64,000 bases of DNA from Dolomedes plantarius (GCA_907164885.2 OU015496.1:190330051-190394050); one strand, 5' to 3'. Counted from the stretch's first letter, positions 11,494-22,963 are shown. Numbers and translations are program-made. The notes: generated by a model from the letters alone, not told the origin.

Positions 11494-12000
11494 TTGTATT
11501 TTCAACTTTTTTTCTGTATACCTAACCCTGGAAGCACACATTCGCGAAACAGAGATCGAAGTGTAGGGGAAAGCAGTGATTTAATTGTCCCGACACAGGG
11601 AGGAGGTTTTATGGCACCCATCGTGCCTTTGATGTTCGTACTCAGACCGCCCCGAAGAGCGGTTTTTAATGGTACATCCACATTCATGCAGACAAGTACC
11701 CCCCGACCCCGCTTGACACCATTCGACCCACGTGACCCCCCCCCCGCCCCGCCTTTGATGCTCTGTCGGAGGACCGCTCGATCAGAGGATCGTTGCAGAT
11801 TCTCTGCCCATAAATCACTGGTTTCCCCCGCAGAATACTGTACAGTGCAGATGAATGTGGACGCCTTATAAGACGAATATTCAAAGCTGTGAATTACTTC
11901 CCTCAAGTTTGGGGGGGGGACTAATCGACTCCAAAATGTGTCAAGAGGCGACGAGGAAGAGCTGATTCGCTTGTGTGTAGATGCGCCTTAAGGACTTTGC
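11494..12000. other. GC-rich unassigned block
   Basis: Markedly more GC-rich than its surroundings, with poly-C at about 11739-11747 and poly-G at about 11911-11919. Long frames are open on both strands at once (plus 11494-11871; minus 11502-11906). That usually reflects GC-rich non-coding sequence rather than two genes, and neither translation shows a known domain. Possibilities are a CpG-rich promoter, an old GC-rich transposon, or an exon I do not recognise. Confidence 0.4.
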
Positions 12001-12019
12001 CCACAGGTTCCTGCATTAG

Positions 12020-12112
12020 AAGAGAAAAGAAAAAAAAATTCAGGTAGCCTCTTCTAACGAAACTACCACGGGTTATTAACGTAGGATTACTTATCGTTGC
12101 TTACCTCTTTTG

Positions 12113-12203
<91 letters not shown>

Positions 12204-12386
12204 GTATGTCATTAGTTTCCCGTATGTTGGTACTTTTCTGTTTAACTGATCACTGCTTGTCCAGGCGATACAGACTGGGTTTGGCGCGCTGCCAAAATTA
12301 TAACTCGCGAGGTACGGACGGACGGTTTTAGCATCTGAAATTTTGCTTTCCGGAGGACAGTTATGGATGAACGTAATCCTACGTTA
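12020..12386 (+). repeat. Family C/B fragment with expanded (TA)n
   Basis: The flank ctcttctaacgaaactacc at about 12051 and the inverted-repeat module 12077-12386 (ends TAACGTAGGATTAC and GTAATCCTACGTTA) match, in reverse, positions 194-500. The internal (TA)n at 12117-12198 is much longer than in the first copy. Confidence 0.75.
12117..12198. repeat. (TA)n microsatellite inside module B
   Basis: About 82 bp of pure TA repeats. The matching part of the other copy has only about 20 bp, so the tract expanded after insertion or shrank in the other copy. Confidence 0.97.
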
Positions 12387-12984
12387 AGAAGGTACGGAAA
12401 TTTACCTCTCAGAATATTTCGAATCGCAAATACGTGAAAAAAAAACTCAAATATACGAGCGTTATATTTAAATGTCTATCCTTATGTGGGAAAAAAAAAC
12501 AGAATTCAAAGGTACGCATTTGCGAAAGTCTGAGGAGAAAAATTTACTTAAGATTTGTACGGAGATCTAGAGAATTTTTCATGTCAACCGATGTGCCTCT
12601 TTTAACTGTTGAAAAAGAATGTTCAACCCTAGCGTTATTAATTTACCTTTGTAAAAGATAAAATAAAACAAACTACATAAAGAGAAATCGATTGCAATAC
12701 ATGATCAGGAATTAGTCAACTTATTTTGGAACATCAGTTGAATCATGGAATTACAATATTTCACACAGAGGTAGTAACGAGTTCATAATTTTCGAAGTTC
12801 CATGAAATTTTGGAGGCGCATTAACCATAATTTCAGGAACGTGAGCTTGTTTACGTCACAATGCTGTATTTCGGGGAATTACCTGGATATGGAATACGCT
12901 GCAAGCACATAATGGTGAAAATTAATAACACCCCACACAATAGAACTGATATGATTAGTCGTAGTTATGTAGTGGAACGACTGG
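12387..12984. other. Unassigned; possible weak hAT tail
   Basis: The plus frame 12434-12661 ends with a peptide (mstdvpLLTVEKECSTLALL) that vaguely resembles a hAT C-terminal motif. The match is too weak to call. There is no TIR or TSD around it. Confidence 0.3.
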
Positions 12985-13734
12985 TTAAGGGGACTCACGA
13001 CCCTAAGTCGAGGAAATAAGGCACATTTTTATAATTTTTGACTCTTTGTAACTATTTCAATTTACTCCCAATTTTTCCAAATTTTATGTATATGATAAAT
13101 TGATATATTTATTTTAATAAACAACTTTTCAACTCTCAAAATAATTTTAAATAATTTTTTTTAAAACTGCTTTAGATATACCTTGTTTTTCAAGTATTTT
13201 TATTGTATACTGGCTTGCGCGCAGAACTATGAAATTAATTTTACACTTAAATGTATAATTCCTGTTTTATATTTAAAATAAATAATTCAAAATACAATTG
13301 AACATAAAACATTCAACATTAAAATATTTTTCAATTTTTTTTTAAAACGGCACAAAATATACTTAAAATTTCCTTAAATTTTTGCATTAATTTACCCCTG
13401 AAAAAAAAATGTGCAGTGATTGCAATAACTCTAGTTCAGACGCAATAAAATAACATGATTATGCAGAGAAAAAAATTTCATGGAATTATGTTTCATAGTT
13501 TTTGAGATATCAGTTGCGGAATGATGCAAAATTACATTTTGAGAAAAATGAGTTTACAATTTTTCTTACCATAAACTTGATCAGTAATTAAACATTTAGA
13601 CTATCAATATCTCCGGAACTAAGCGGAATATTTTCATGCGGTTTGCTTTATTTTGTTCAGAAATGATCAGGCTTTAACATATATTTTTTCAAAAAATCGA
13701 ATGTTTTAAAGATTTAAGGGTAGTGAGTCCCCAA
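12985..13734. mobile_element. TTAA-type MITE, separate family (about 750 bp)
   Basis: Left TTAA at 12985-12988 followed by GGGGACTCACGACCC. The right end reads GGGTAGTGAGTCCCC (13717-13734 region), its inverse with one difference. The right TTAA appears mutated (ccccaagc). Size and GGGGAC start parallel family D, but the interior is different. Confidence 0.65.
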
Positions 13735-14119
13735 GCCGGTGTCAGATGTTTTTGCGATATTTTATAAGTTTTAATACGTTTTTGCGTCTTATGGACAATA
13801 CACTATTGGACTATTAGACATAATTAGACTATTGGACAATACGGCGATAGAGTGGGTTTACATCTAGAAACAAATTTCGAATAATTTTAGAAACAATGAA
13901 ACCAAACGAAATGGAATTCTTGATGTGGGGAATCCTATTTTCTAATATAGTGGAGCAACTGAGAGATGTCAGAAGTTTGTGGTTATACGGCATTTGGTAA
14001 ATTTCTGCGTCTAAATTTCATTTAGAAAAATGGCAATAGTGCGATAGGAGGGGTTTGCAGGTAGAAACAACGCAATGCGTTGAATAACTTTACAAACCAT
14101 GGAACCAGTTAATTTAAAC
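13735..14119. other. Unassigned; weak internal duplication
   Basis: A ggtttacatctagaaacaa stretch near 13855 is echoed by ggtttgcaggtagaaacaa near 14052, hinting at an old duplication of about 200 bp. Confidence 0.35.
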
Positions 14120-14346
14120 CAGTGATTCTAAATCCGTTTGTTGGTCAAGAACCACTTTTCAACAAGCAAACAAAAAAAGAAAAAAAAAAGAAGAAGAAGA
14201 GAGAGAGAGAGAGAAAAATTCGTCAAGGACCCTCTTCCAACCAACCCTTTTAGAGGCGAAAATGAGTCTCAATTTGTGAATAAACAAACTATTTATGATA
14301 AACAACTTTAGAAAAAAGTTTCAAATAAACTTAATGATAACTTTAA
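14120..14346. mobile_element. Left end of a hAT-like element, truncated
   Basis: CAGTGATTCTAAATCCG followed by ttggtcaagaaccactttt is typical of hAT left ends. No matching right end is found. The next element (14347) adjoins it and may have removed or interrupted the rest. Confidence 0.45.
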
Positions 14347-15853
14347 CATAAGGCTGCTATGTACTAACCCCATTAGATTCGCTACCTCAATGTTAACCTA
14401 TGGAGAAAATTTGTCCACGGATTGCCGACTTGGATTCAAAGATTTCTCTCTATTCTAAAAATAAGTAACAGGCGCCGCCGCCGCTGTCAAAAGCTTGTCA
14501 CGCTATCTCCTCCGAAAACGCTGGGGGTATGGGGTCGAGACCGATACCAATAGATGCAGAAAAATGCGGGGAAGAAAGTAAGACATGTCTCATCTTTGTC
14601 GGACTTTAAGTTTTTTTTTTAAATTTTATGTTTTGTGAAAAAATATTGACTTTTTCATGTTCAGATTACGATAACTCGCCAAAAATTAATCGTAGAATTT
14701 TGATCTTTTTACAATCTAACACTACAGACATTTCTCCTTCAAACAAGACCTCATTTGTTTAAAAATAATTTAAAACAGACCAATATTTTCATCAAAATAT
14801 TAAACCCACTTTTTCGAGAAATATCGTCACATATGTGGATGTAATATCGATGCTCCTCGAGTTTTTATCTTACAAAGAAAATATTTACGTCATCTGGAAG
14901 ATGAAAGCTTTCTCATTCATATGAACCTCATTTCCAGTCTCTATCTTAAAATTTCGATTTTTTTAATTGAATTTTAAAGCTGAAACAGTGATTCCCCTTC
15001 AACAGTAAATGGATGGAAGCTGTTGCATTGCCCGAGAATCACTCCTATGTATCTCGCTATTAGCAACTTATTCCTTCAACTTGCTGTGCCATGATTGGCG
15101 CTGTGCTTGAGCACGCTGCTCGTATGCGATAGTCCCCGGTTCGATCCCGGTGGACGATCATTTTTACTAATTATTCTAAATATTTGAATTTTATTCTTTT
15201 AATTCTTATTATATTTTTTATTTTACTTATCTGAAGAGGGCTTAATTTTTATTTTACTGCTGAGCACAGATTTTCTGATGTACATATCTTGCTACTGGAG
15301 GTAAAGTCGTAAGACCATGGCATTCCAACAAACTCAATATACCTTGACCTTGACCCTAACAGAGGAGCAAGCGTAGCGAGCCTAGGGGCCTAGTTTAAAA
15401 AAAATTGTACTCCGTCAATTTTTTACAATTGCCCCTAGTTTTAAAAAAAAATTGTACTCCGTCATAGAGAAAGAAATTTTACATTTGTGTACATTTTTCG
15501 TTTTTTTTTTTTAAATGCAATTAGTATTTTAAAGTTTAAATTATTCGGGGAAAATATTTTTATAGTGTGTTTTCCTGTAGCACTTTGCAGAAAAGTTCAG
15601 GATATCTGACAATACCAATTTTATTTGATTATCAGCATTTATGTACCTGTAAATAGTTGACAAAAATGTATTTTAAATAAAAAATTTTGGGGGCAGCGCT
15701 TAATATATAGAGAGAGCCATTACAAACCCTCAAAATGTCAATCCTAATGGGGGAGGAATTCTCGAACTGTCAACTGGACTCCTCCCACCACAAGAGTCTG
15801 CAAGAAGAGGAAAAGGGAAATACGATTTTTTTCTTAGTACATAGCAGCCTTAA
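14347..15853 (+). mobile_element. TTAA-type element, family C, long divergent copy (about 1.5 kb)
   Basis: Begins ATAAGGCTGCTATGTACTAA (the TTAA apparently changed to ATAA) and ends TTAGTACATAGCAGCCTTAA at 15853. The first about 100 bp and the last about 450 bp match the 18279-18843 copy. The interior (about 14460-15380) is unique, with a tRNA-like module at 15092-15160. This may be a fuller progenitor form or a copy with an internal insertion. Confidence 0.7.
15092..15160 (+). repeat. tRNA-like SINE head
   Basis: Carries a clear B box (CCGGTTCGATCCCGG) with a good T-stem, and a partly paired acceptor (tgattg with cgatca). No proper anticodon arm can be drawn, so it is a SINE-type relic rather than a tRNA gene. 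A similar gacgatcatt tail follows another tRNA-like segment near 19150. Confidence 0.55.
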
Positions 15854-15959
15854 TACAAAACGTAAAAGTTTACGAAAACTTTAAAATGATTTTTAACTTG
15901 TATTTGCTTTACTAGCTGTACAATTCCTGCAACGATGCGAATCTACGACATTGAAAATA

Positions 15960-16483
15960 TACACATATACCTCGCTATACGGCCGCTCTTTATACGGTAT
16001 TTCGCTATAACGGCCTTTTTTAATTATCGCACTTTTCCGATTTACGGCCCACAATGTTTCGTTATACGGCCACAACAGCGGAAATTGATGATGGCAGCAT
16101 ATTATACCTTAATGATTCTTCAGGTTAGTGTTCGCCATCACATTAAAACAGTCTTTAAACATTTTATTTTATGTATTTTATTATATGTATACATATGTGC
16201 ATAGCATTTCTTTTGTTTATTGTTTATATGTTTTTTTTTTAAATTTCTGTTTATTATTACATTGTTTTGTACTTTTATTTTTATGTAAGCATTTTTATAG
16301 GAAGTAAAAAGAATAAAATGCTTTATGAACTAAAAACTATATTATTTATAAAAAATTGGAACAGATCCAATTAAATTTGTATGGGTTTCTATCAAAATAA
16401 TTGATTCGTTTTACGGCTTTTCGCTTTACGGCCAACTTTTCCGGAACGTATCTAGGCCGTAAGCGAGGTATTAGGTTTGTGTA
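15960..16483. mobile_element. TA-flanked element with pogo/Tc1-like TIRs (524 bp)
   Basis: The left end TACACATATACCTCGCTATA.. and the inverted right end tacacaaacctaatacctcg share the acctcgct..acggcc core and both abut TA. Near the ends there are repeated tttacggc / ctatacggcc motifs on both sides. No transposase remains; superfamily inferred from the TA target and end sequence. Confidence 0.7.
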
Positions 16484-16544
16484 TTAGGGATTTTTAAACA
16501 AAACTGGAATATATATTTTTTTTTAACTCGCAACGTAAAGAAAT

Positions 16545-16792
16545 GAGGCGGTGAAAGGCAAAGTGGTGTAAGTCAGTAAGTCAAGTGGTGTAAGTCAAAA
16601 GAGTGTAACTACAAAAACTACAAAAAATTCCATCATAAATTGAACAAATTATAATTCATAACAGTTATTACAATATTGCAAATAATAACTATTTGCAATT
16701 CCACTATAAATTGAACATGGAGATTACATTTTTTGCCCTCAAATGAAAAAAGTTGAAAATGTGACTTACACCACTTTGCCTTTCACCGCCTC
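16545..16792. mobile_element. MITE with perfect 30-bp terminal inverted repeats (248 bp)
   Basis: The left arm 16545-16574 (starting GAGGCGGTGAAAGGCAAAGT) is the exact reverse complement of 16763-16792. Both flanks show aaat, a possible 4-bp TSD. The motif agtggtgtaagtca is repeated inside the left end. The perfect arms suggest a recent insertion or conversion between arms. Confidence 0.85.
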
Positions 16793-17589
16793 AAATGAAA
16801 GAAAAACAGGAATTTTAAGAATCTGGACAAAAAATTTCAGAACAACAAAGAAATTTTTGTTCCGAATTTTGTAAAATTATTACGTTTGCGATCATTTTGA
16901 AACAATGACGCCATTTTTTTTGAAAAATTTTTTTGCTTATTTGTTTTAATCACTGCTAAATACTTGACCACTTCTTCAGTCCTCAAGTCGTTATCACACA
17001 TTTTCGAGACATTGCATGCCGTTTAATAAAATTTTGCGCCTTCATTTCATCCAGAAAAATGACATTAATGCAATGGGTTGCGTTCCCGGTTGGCGACAAA
17101 GTCATGCGACGCGTAACGGCAAAACGAAGGTGAGGTGCGTAACACCATCCCCGCGACTTCCGTGAAGTCATTATGGCATCAGGAAGCACGGAGCGACGGC
17201 GGACCGGAAACCGATATGTCACGCGGGATTCTACGATCAGCGAGATAAAAGATAAAAACCGAGAATATCAAAACCCGATCAGCGTGCTACACGCGGCCTT
17301 ACTATCCGATAGAAACAAGATCTGAATGGAATTAAGGTCGGCATTTCATTCACGAAAGTATACGCGTAACACTTCCCTCTCGGAACATGGGGTTTTATTA
17401 ATTCTCTGTTCGATGAGACAAAAATGTGTCTCCATGGTGACGCATTTTTAAGATGAAAAATGTTTTTGGAATGGTCTCTTTTTTTTTGGAACGAAGTTCT
17501 TTTATGCGGCTTACAGTAGAGTGAACTGGCAGGAATCGTCGCGTAACGAAAAAGCGTTATGCCCCCTTCATAAGAGCTTTGTCTCAAGG
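16793..17589. other. Unassigned; 17000-17260 is GC-richer
   Basis: A GC-richer island at about 17000-17260 has short open frames without recognisable domains. I see no element boundaries. Confidence 0.4.
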
Positions 17590-17723
17590 ACTCTGTGGCT
17601 GAATGGTTATCGCATCGGACTACGGAGTATCGGACTATCGCGCTACGGAGAGAGAGGTGCCTGGTTCAAATCCCCGCACAAGCGCTGGCCGTTTCTATTC
17701 CCACTCATTCTTGGAATAGCGCA

Positions 17724-17725
<2 letters not shown>
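17590..17725 (+). mobile_element. tRNA-derived SINE running into (TA)n
   Basis: An A-box-like TGGCTGAATGGTTATCGC at about 17598 and a B-box-like GGTTCAAATCC at about 17662 lie in the right order. A duplicated segment cggactacggagtat / cggactatcgcgctacgg lies between them. The 3' body leads straight into (TA)n, which may be its tail. Confidence 0.7.
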
Positions 17726-17773
<48 letters not shown>

Positions 17774-17800
17774 TGATTATATATATATATATATAATCAA
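17726..17800. repeat. (TA)n with terminal palindrome
   Basis: Long TA tract; at 17773-17800 TTGATTATAT..ATATAATCAA forms a perfect palindrome likely to extrude as a cruciform. Confidence 0.95.
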
Positions 17801-18278
17801 TAGAAATCTACATATTAAATCACGTTTACAGTTGAAAAAATAATGTAAGGAACTTCGTTCCTGAGGGGGTCCCCCGACCGCGCAATTTTTTTATTATTCA
17901 GTAAAATTCAAGGGAAACGAGTATAAAAATGAAAATAAAATGGAACGGTCTATATTCTATTAAGAGAAGTTTAAAATATAGGTCGTTACACGTTTACTGT
18001 GAAGAATGGAAGGAAAAGGAAGATCGTAGCAGGTGGTCATAACAGAATCCCATCCATACGAAAAAAAGGATAATGCATTGTTAGAAAGAATACGAATAAT
18101 AGAATAAAGAGATTTTATTAAACTTAAATTTATGGAGAATGATAAAAAAAAAGGCCAATATCTCAAGTTCTTAATATCGGACTAAAAAAGAGAAGGAATT
18201 ATGTGAGGAATGGAATTTAAAAAATTACAGCTCCTCGCATCGTTGGAATAGTCCAGGCGGTTCAACATCCGCCTCGTA
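17801..18278. other. Unassigned sequence
   Basis: Contains ggaacttcgttcc and gggggtccccc mini-palindromes near 17848-17875, similar in style to the 5' hairpins of the HINE-like elements further on, but no matching 3' end is seen. The bases before 18279 (tagtccaggcggttcaaca) look faintly tRNA-like. Confidence 0.35.
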
Positions 18279-18843
18279 TTAAGGCTGCTATGTACTAACC
18301 CCATTGGATTCGCTCACCTCAATGTTAACCTATGGAGAAAATGTGTCCACGGATTGCCGACTTGGATTCAAAGATTTTTTTTAAAAAAACTGTACTCCGT
18401 CATAGAGAAAGAAATTTTACATTCGTGTACATTTTTCGTTTTTTAAAAAAAATGCAATTAATATTTTAAATTTTAAATTATTCGGGGAAAAATCTGGTAC
18501 AATGTGTTTTAAACGCTCATAAATTGATTCGGTGGACGAAATTTATAAAATGAATCCTGTAGCGCTTTGCAGAAAAGTTCAGGCTATCTGATAATACCAA
18601 TTTTATTTGATTATCAGCATTTATGTACCTGTAAATAGTTGGCAAAAAAATATTTTAAATAAAAAATTTGGGGGCAGCGCTTAACCCCCCTGTAGAGAGA
18701 GAGCCATTACAATCCCTCAAAATGTCAATCCTAAGGGGGGTGGAATTCTCGAACTGTCAACTGGACTCCTCCCACCACAAGAGTCTGCAAGAAGAGGAAA
18801 AGGGAAATACGATTTTTTTTTTATTAGTACATAGCAGCCTTAA
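18279..18843 (+). mobile_element. TTAA-flanked MITE, family C, complete copy (565 bp)
   Basis: TTAA at both ends (18279-18282, 18840-18843). The left end AAGGCTGCTATGTACTAA and right end TTAGTACATAGCAGCCTT are perfect inverse matches over 18 bp. Apparent open frames inside (for example 18668 on) do not match known proteins. Other copies: 1-612, 14347-15853 and an end fragment at 20960. Confidence 0.88.
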
Positions 18844-19708
18844 GAAGACCGTGTCCTGGCAGACAAAAGTTGCAGACGGGTCAAAAGTTGCAAGAAAATT
18901 AATGTACCGTTAGGAAGCATACGACAAATATTCACGATAGGGGAAAAAAAATTCTGCATTGTAATAGGGGAAATCGGAAATATACGAGCAGGCCAGAATA
19001 CGGAGTCATCCGAAGCAAATAGAAAAGGGAAAAATGTAAGGAAGAAATCCGAAAAAATGAGAGGTAGTCACATCACAGGGGGACGAACAGTTGATAGAAT
19101 GCTTGTCTCGAATATAGGAACCCTGGGTTGGAATCTCGGTCTAGACAGACGATCATTGCAGAAGTGCCGAATCATTGGAAAGAAGATTACCAGTCCGTTG
19201 TGGGGCTTTATAAGTATTCATGTGTAAGGGTAAATCAGCACTGTCGCAATAATAAATATATTAATAATTAAACAGTAGACTCCCGAGTTTACAGACAACA
19301 AAATAAGTTCGTAAACAGGAAAAAATATTAAAAAAAAAAACAAAGCGATTCGCTATGACTTTTGTTTTCTACGAGCTAAAAAATTTCGCTAATATTGGTA
19401 AACGGGTAATGCGTTTAGTCATGACTTGCATTTTTCCAGGGGAAAGCAACTGAAATCTTCTCCCATTTTAAACATTTCGCTGTTCTTTTCGGATTCTCTT
19501 CGAAATGTCTTTCGGAGAGTGCGGTTCTACCGTGTCTATGGAGGACAAAGCAATCTTATCTTGAAACGTAAAGATCGTAGACAGATATTCATCGGCAATC
19601 CGAACTCTTTTTTCCTTCTTAGTAAGGACATGTACTTCGACTTCCGTAAAAAAAAAATCGTTTTGTCGTCGTCGAGAGATAAACAAAGTCGTATCTTTGT
19701 ATGTGACG
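18844..19708. other. Unassigned; includes a tRNA-like patch and a pogo-like end
   Basis: A B-box-like CTGGGTTGGAATCTCGG near 19123, preceded by gttgatagaatgc, suggests a decayed SINE. CAGTAGACTCCCGAGTTTAC at about 19271 resembles a pogo/Tigger left end, without a clear partner. Confidence 0.4.
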
Positions 19709-19716
19709 TTGCTTGG

Positions 19717-20332
19717 CAGTGGCGTAGCAAAGGGGGGGGGGCAAGGGGGTCTATCATGCCCCGGGCGCCACTCGCAGAGGGGCGCCAATGTAAGATCCAT
19801 ATATTATATTACTATATGTTTTCGAGGTGGATGCCAATATAAGGTCTATATATTAAATTACTATATGTTTTTCAGGGGAGGGCCCCAATATAAGGTCTAT
19901 ATATTATATTACTATATGTTTTTCGGGGAGAGCACCAATATAAGGTATATATATTATATTACTATATTATTTTGTGGGGGGCGCCAATATAAGGTCTATA
20001 TATTATATTACTATATGTTTTTCGGGGAGAGCGCCAATATAAGGTATATATATTATATTACTATATTATTTTGTGGGGGGCGCCAATATAAGGTCTATAT
20101 ATTATATTACTATATGTTTTTAGGGGAGGGCACCAACATAAGGTCTATATATTATGTTACTATATGCTTTTCGGGGGGGAGTGCCAATATAAGGTCTATA
20201 TATTATGTTATTATATGTTTATCGAGGGCGCCAATATAGGGTCTATATATTATATTACTATATGTTTTTCAGGGGGGGGGGCGCCACAAAGGTATCCTGC
20301 CCCGGGCGCCAGTTATGCTCGCTACGCCACTG
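19717..20332. mobile_element. Non-autonomous hAT element filled with a minisatellite (616 bp)
   Basis: Ends CAGTGGCGTAGC and GCTACGCCACTG are perfect inverses. Flanking 8-mers are ttgcttgg (19709-19716) and ttgattgg (20333-20340), one mismatch. The body (about 19786-20275) is a tandem array with a unit of about 56 bp containing ccaatataaggtctatatat and tactatatgtttttcgggg, roughly nine units. A sister copy at 50599-51094 has fewer units, showing array contraction or expansion between copies. Confidence 0.88.
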
Positions 20333-20340
20333 TTGATTGG

Positions 20341-20708
20341 AAAAGAAAGCATCTTACAGATAAAACAAAAAGAGAGGACTGTGTGCTAAAGAACACCTGC
20401 ACTGGAAAGAGAACAATCACGGTTTGATCCCGTATAAGCAGGCACTAGCAACGGGCGAGTCCATCTCTTAATACTCAGCAAACTGCCTGCATGAAAACCC
20501 GCCTGCTGCAGTCGATTCATCAATTTTTCAGTTTTCCAGAATGATAACTACATTGTGGCAGATATCAATAATATTGGGACAGAAATATGAAGATGTCGAG
20601 GCAGAATGATCACCGTATTTATAAATGTGTTTCGTGTGAGAAATAATCAGACAAATATCTCAAGTATGGTAACGAATGGTGCAGATTATAGAATTTATAG
20701 ATAATAAG
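20341..20708. other. Unassigned sequence
   Basis: No feature supported; the final 8 bp (ataataag) are the left TSD of the next hAT element. Confidence 0.45.
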
Positions 20709-20959
20709 TAGGGATACGTCATTTTCGTATTTACGAAATAGATACTAATAAATGTGAAATTTGCCGATATGGGCGAATAAATGCGAAAATTATTTCTTTA
20801 CTACTTTTTGGCGAAAACTCGGTGATAAACGGCTTTTTAAGCGAAATTAGATAATAATAGTAATAATTTATTAACACAAATGCTTATCTAAGACATTCCA
20901 CGGTCCTTTAACTGAGAGATCTCACTCTCGAAATTTGCATATTACTTATTGCTAAAGAC

Positions 20960-21035
20960 TTAAGGCTGCTATGTACTAAGAAAAAAATCGTATTTCCCTT
21001 TTTCTCTTGTTGCAGACTCTTGTGGTGAGGGGGAA
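20960..21035 (-). repeat. Family C end fragment
   Basis: TTAAGGCTGCTATGTACTAA followed by the reverse complement of the last bases of family C (gaaaaaaatcgtatttccc). It breaks off at the palindrome ggggaaactatagttttccc. Confidence 0.75.
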
Positions 21036-21050
21036 ACTATAGTTTTCCCC

Positions 21051-21271
<221 letters not shown>

Positions 21272-21387
21272 TTATTTGCGAATAAATGCGAAATTTTATT
21301 TATTGTGATTTTTTCGGCGAAATTTCGATATTTTTAGGCGAAATTTCGATATTTTTTAAGCGAAATTTACGTACACCTAATAATAAG

Positions 21388-21839
21388 GTTTCCCTGCGGC
21401 CCTATGCCTTTACTTTTAAGTTTGATTTGCTCAGAAATGCGTGTCTCATTACGATTTATTACGTGTCCGATGGGGAACGCGACCTTTTATGCTACAAAAT
21501 CAATACGCCACGGCACGTTCCTAAACAGCTGATCAGCTGCAAACGACTGCAACGATTTTTACACACTCAACGGTATGCGCGATTCCGCCACGCCAAATCC
21601 GGCCACACCGTAGAAAAAGAAATCCGGCGTAGGCGAAATGGAAAACGAATCGATAAGAGGGTCGTTAATTGAGCCCCGTTTCCTCCAATCACTTCTTACC
21701 TCTTACGGTTTTTTTTTTCCATCTTAACTCGTTATTCGCTTCGTTACAAGAATGCCCCTTCCCTTTTTTTTGGAGCAGAAATATCATTTTCTATGTTCCC
21801 AATTTACTTATAAGATTTCTTGTTTCGTACACTTTCAAA
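21388..21839. other. Unassigned sequence
   Basis: The frame 21286-21672 crosses the hAT boundary and shows no known domain; nothing further is supported. Confidence 0.4.
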
Positions 21840-21978
21840 TAAGGGCCTGTTGACATAAAATCCGCTAGCGTCAGCGTTAAATAATCAGTTGACGCTGATT
21901 GGCTAAATGGGTCAATGATTAGTAAATGATTGGTTTAAAAAATTTTACGCTGACGGATTCTATGTGAACAGGCCCTAA
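21840..21978. mobile_element. Harbinger-like short MITE (133 bp)
   Basis: Flanked by TAA on both sides (21840-21842, 21976-21978). The left end GGGCCTGTTGACATAAAATC and inverted right end GGGCCTGTTCACATAGAATC match closely. It is the same TIR family as the fold-back element at 22790. The 3-bp TWA target is the hallmark of PIF/Harbinger. Confidence 0.82.
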
Positions 21979-22265
21979 GAGTTCCCTAGATTATTTGAAT
22001 TCGGCTTTGCGTCTACGTTTCATAACTCATGTGACTTAGGAGCATATAAAATTAAGTTGGCACACATGAAAAAAGTTTTAAACTAGAAAGTTTGAAAATA
22101 AAATAGTAAGGAAATGATTATCCTGATTAATACACCCACTCATCTGTGTTTGTGTGTGTTAAAATAGTATCATACGACGCTCAATGAATTTCACAGCTGA
22201 TTATACATGAAGGTCGAAAAAAAAGGAGGTAGTGCGAGATATAAAGTCGTGGGCAGGTTTTTTCA

Positions 22266-22462
22266 GCAAGTATCGAACAGAAAATGTGGTGGGTTACAGA
22301 AATTTCTCAGAAATTAAGCAAAGGAGATTCCAGCAAATTACTTCAGGCCGCCGTACTTGAAAGTCTATTGACGTATGAAGCTGAATCAGCAGACCATTGC
22401 AATGAGCGGAGACATGATGAAGGAATTCATTTTGTAAAACACTGCTTGTCCCTAAGTGCTAA
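22266..22462 (+). CDS. Possible exon relic interrupted by a MITE, function unknown
   Basis: An open frame reads from a splice-acceptor-like tttttcag (ending 22266) to the edge of the MITE at 22463. The peptide contains MWWVTEISQKLSKGDSSKLL and ERRHDEGIHFVKHC. It is hydrophilic, without low-complexity runs, and reads like real protein, unlike most frames here. I do not recognise a family. If the MITE and one TAA duplication are ignored, the frame stops within about eight codons beyond the insertion point at 24446. It could be a gene fragment, a transposase piece or chance. Confidence 0.25.
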
Positions 22463-22963
22463 AGCCCATATTACACTGTCAAAGTTCTTTGACAAAGATC
22501 TTTTCTAAAAGAAGTTCGATGAGAAATATGACAATGTAATATCTCAACTTTGATAAAAGATAACTTTTATAAAAGGTTTAGGATCCTGAATGTTATAAAC
22601 AACATTTCGAGCAATAGCATGTTAAAAAAACAAAAATGTGTGGAAAACGCGGCAGAAGAAAAACAAGATATAGATTCGAAATAATTTTATCTGTAATTAA
22701 AAACTGCATACTAATGACAACAGAAATACACGAAAAATATTCAAAATGAGTATGTTAAAAGAAAGCAAATCTTTCGAAGCAAAGTCTTAGGGCCTGTTCA
22801 CATAGGAGTCCGTTGCGATGCGTTAAGGAAAAGATGACGTTGAGACGAAAATAAACCAATCATAGGCGTTAAAAATGTCATTGCTAATCGTTTGGAGGCC
22901 TATGATTGGTTTATTTTCGTCTCAACGTCATCTTTTCCTTAACGCAACGCAACGGACTCCTAT

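Noticed and set aside
11494..11906. Two long overlapping frames on opposite strands
   Set aside because: Both are open because the block is GC-rich; no domain, codon or splice evidence supports either as a gene.
12503..12661. Possible hAT C-terminal peptide
   Set aside because: Similarity rests on a few residues, with no TIR or TSD nearby.
14120..14346. Complete hAT element starting at CAGTGATTCTAAATC
   Set aside because: No inverted partner or target duplication could be found, so only an end fragment is reported.
19697..20239. 180-codon open frame with repeated YKVYIL..YYMFF units
   Set aside because: Translation of the 56-bp minisatellite inside a hAT element; the sister array at 50726 gives the same artefact.
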